From Chitinophaga silvisoli (GTDB lineage: Bacteria; Bacteroidota; Bacteroidia; Chitinophagales; Chitinophagaceae), in the NCBI RefSeq assembly GCF_003412465.1, contig NZ_QTJV01000001.1, positions 372,001-436,000 on the forward strand: a stretch of 64,000 nt of DNA, written 5' to 3'. Within the stretch, counting starts at the first letter, position 1; the number at the start of each line of letters is the position of its first letter. The notes under the pieces are model-generated. The model saw only the letters and a program-made list of their open reading frames with translations, ran no database searches and had not been told where the DNA came from. Shown in pieces: positions 63,849-64,000 of the stretch. A program made the translations under genes and the position numbers.

Positions 63849-64000
63849 TCCTGCAGTGATTCCTCCCTTGTTAAAAAAAATATAAAAAGATAGCGCACGT
63901 TGATAAAAAATTTTTAGATTTGTTACTCAACCTTGTGTAATACAAGATCACGTTATGGCATTTATTGTTTAATCCAGTGTGTCATTTATTGATTAAACCA
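63849..64000 (+). promoter_or_regulatory. Region after the pectin locus with possible promoter and hairpin
   Basis: TAGATTTG (63915-63922) fits the minus-7 form TAnnTTTG, but no minus-33 element stands at the right distance. Just downstream, CTTGT (63932-63936) and ACAAG (63942-63946) form a small inverted repeat. It could serve a gene beyond the window edge. Confidence 0.35.

Overview
The window is from a member of the Bacteroidota, most likely a Chitinophaga-like soil or rhizosphere glycan degrader. Four SusC/SusD-type outer-membrane pairs, many short-signal lipoproteins, a type IX secretion sorting domain, Bacteroidota-style promoters (TTG/TTTG, about 20 bases, then TAnnTTTG), and pectin-type glycosidases all point there. 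The species is inferred, not proven. No rRNA, tRNA, CRISPR array or transposase gene was seen.

Layout. Bases 1-4323 hold the end of an HlyD/EmrA-type efflux adaptor, its DHA2-type MFS pump and a GH78 alpha-L-rhamnosidase. Bases 4320-7460 (minus strand) hold a polytopic membrane protein and a helical-repeat protein of unknown function. Bases 8050-25095 form one tight nine-gene plus-strand cluster. It has two SusC/SusD pairs and five further surface-type lipoproteins (FAS1, CBM6, DUF5007-like, TIG/delta-60, a phosphodiesterase-LamG protein, DUF1735/F5-8). It has no recognisable active glycoside hydrolase, and its only enzyme-like member has lost most metal ligands. A LacI-type palindrome lies just upstream.

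Bases 25144-31705 are a mixed accessory stretch: a PEBP-family protein, a macrodomain hydrolase, a lipoprotein, a GH172-like (DUF2961) enzyme, DoxX, a stand-alone receiver protein, a T9SS cargo protein, and a MauE/DoxX membrane protein next to a small exported two-cysteine protein (DUF6520-like).

Bases 32317-63848 are a 13-gene, 31.5-kb plus-strand polysaccharide utilization locus with intergenic gaps of 0-61 bases and several overlaps. It encodes two SusC/SusD pairs and a PL1 pectate lyase fused to DUF3826. It also encodes a beta-helix/DUF6298 protein, a GH140-like apiosidase candidate, a GH43 enzyme, a beta-propeller protein and a Tat-exported TIM-barrel isomerase-like protein. Three very large two-enzyme fusions close the locus: GH78 + sialidase-like propeller, GH106 + GH43-like propeller, and GH2 + GH78. 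With the separate GH78 at 2101 there are four rhamnosidase-type catalytic modules. The family mix (PL1, GH140, GH106, GH78, GH2, GH43, sialidase-like) resembles the known toolkit for rhamnose-rich pectin, rhamnogalacturonan I or II. In the inferred model the lyase cuts the backbone at the surface, the two SusCD pairs import fragments of different kinds, and the fusions remove consecutive sugars from side chains in the periplasm. No SusR, HTCS or ECF-sigma/anti-sigma regulator is encoded beside either large cluster within the window.
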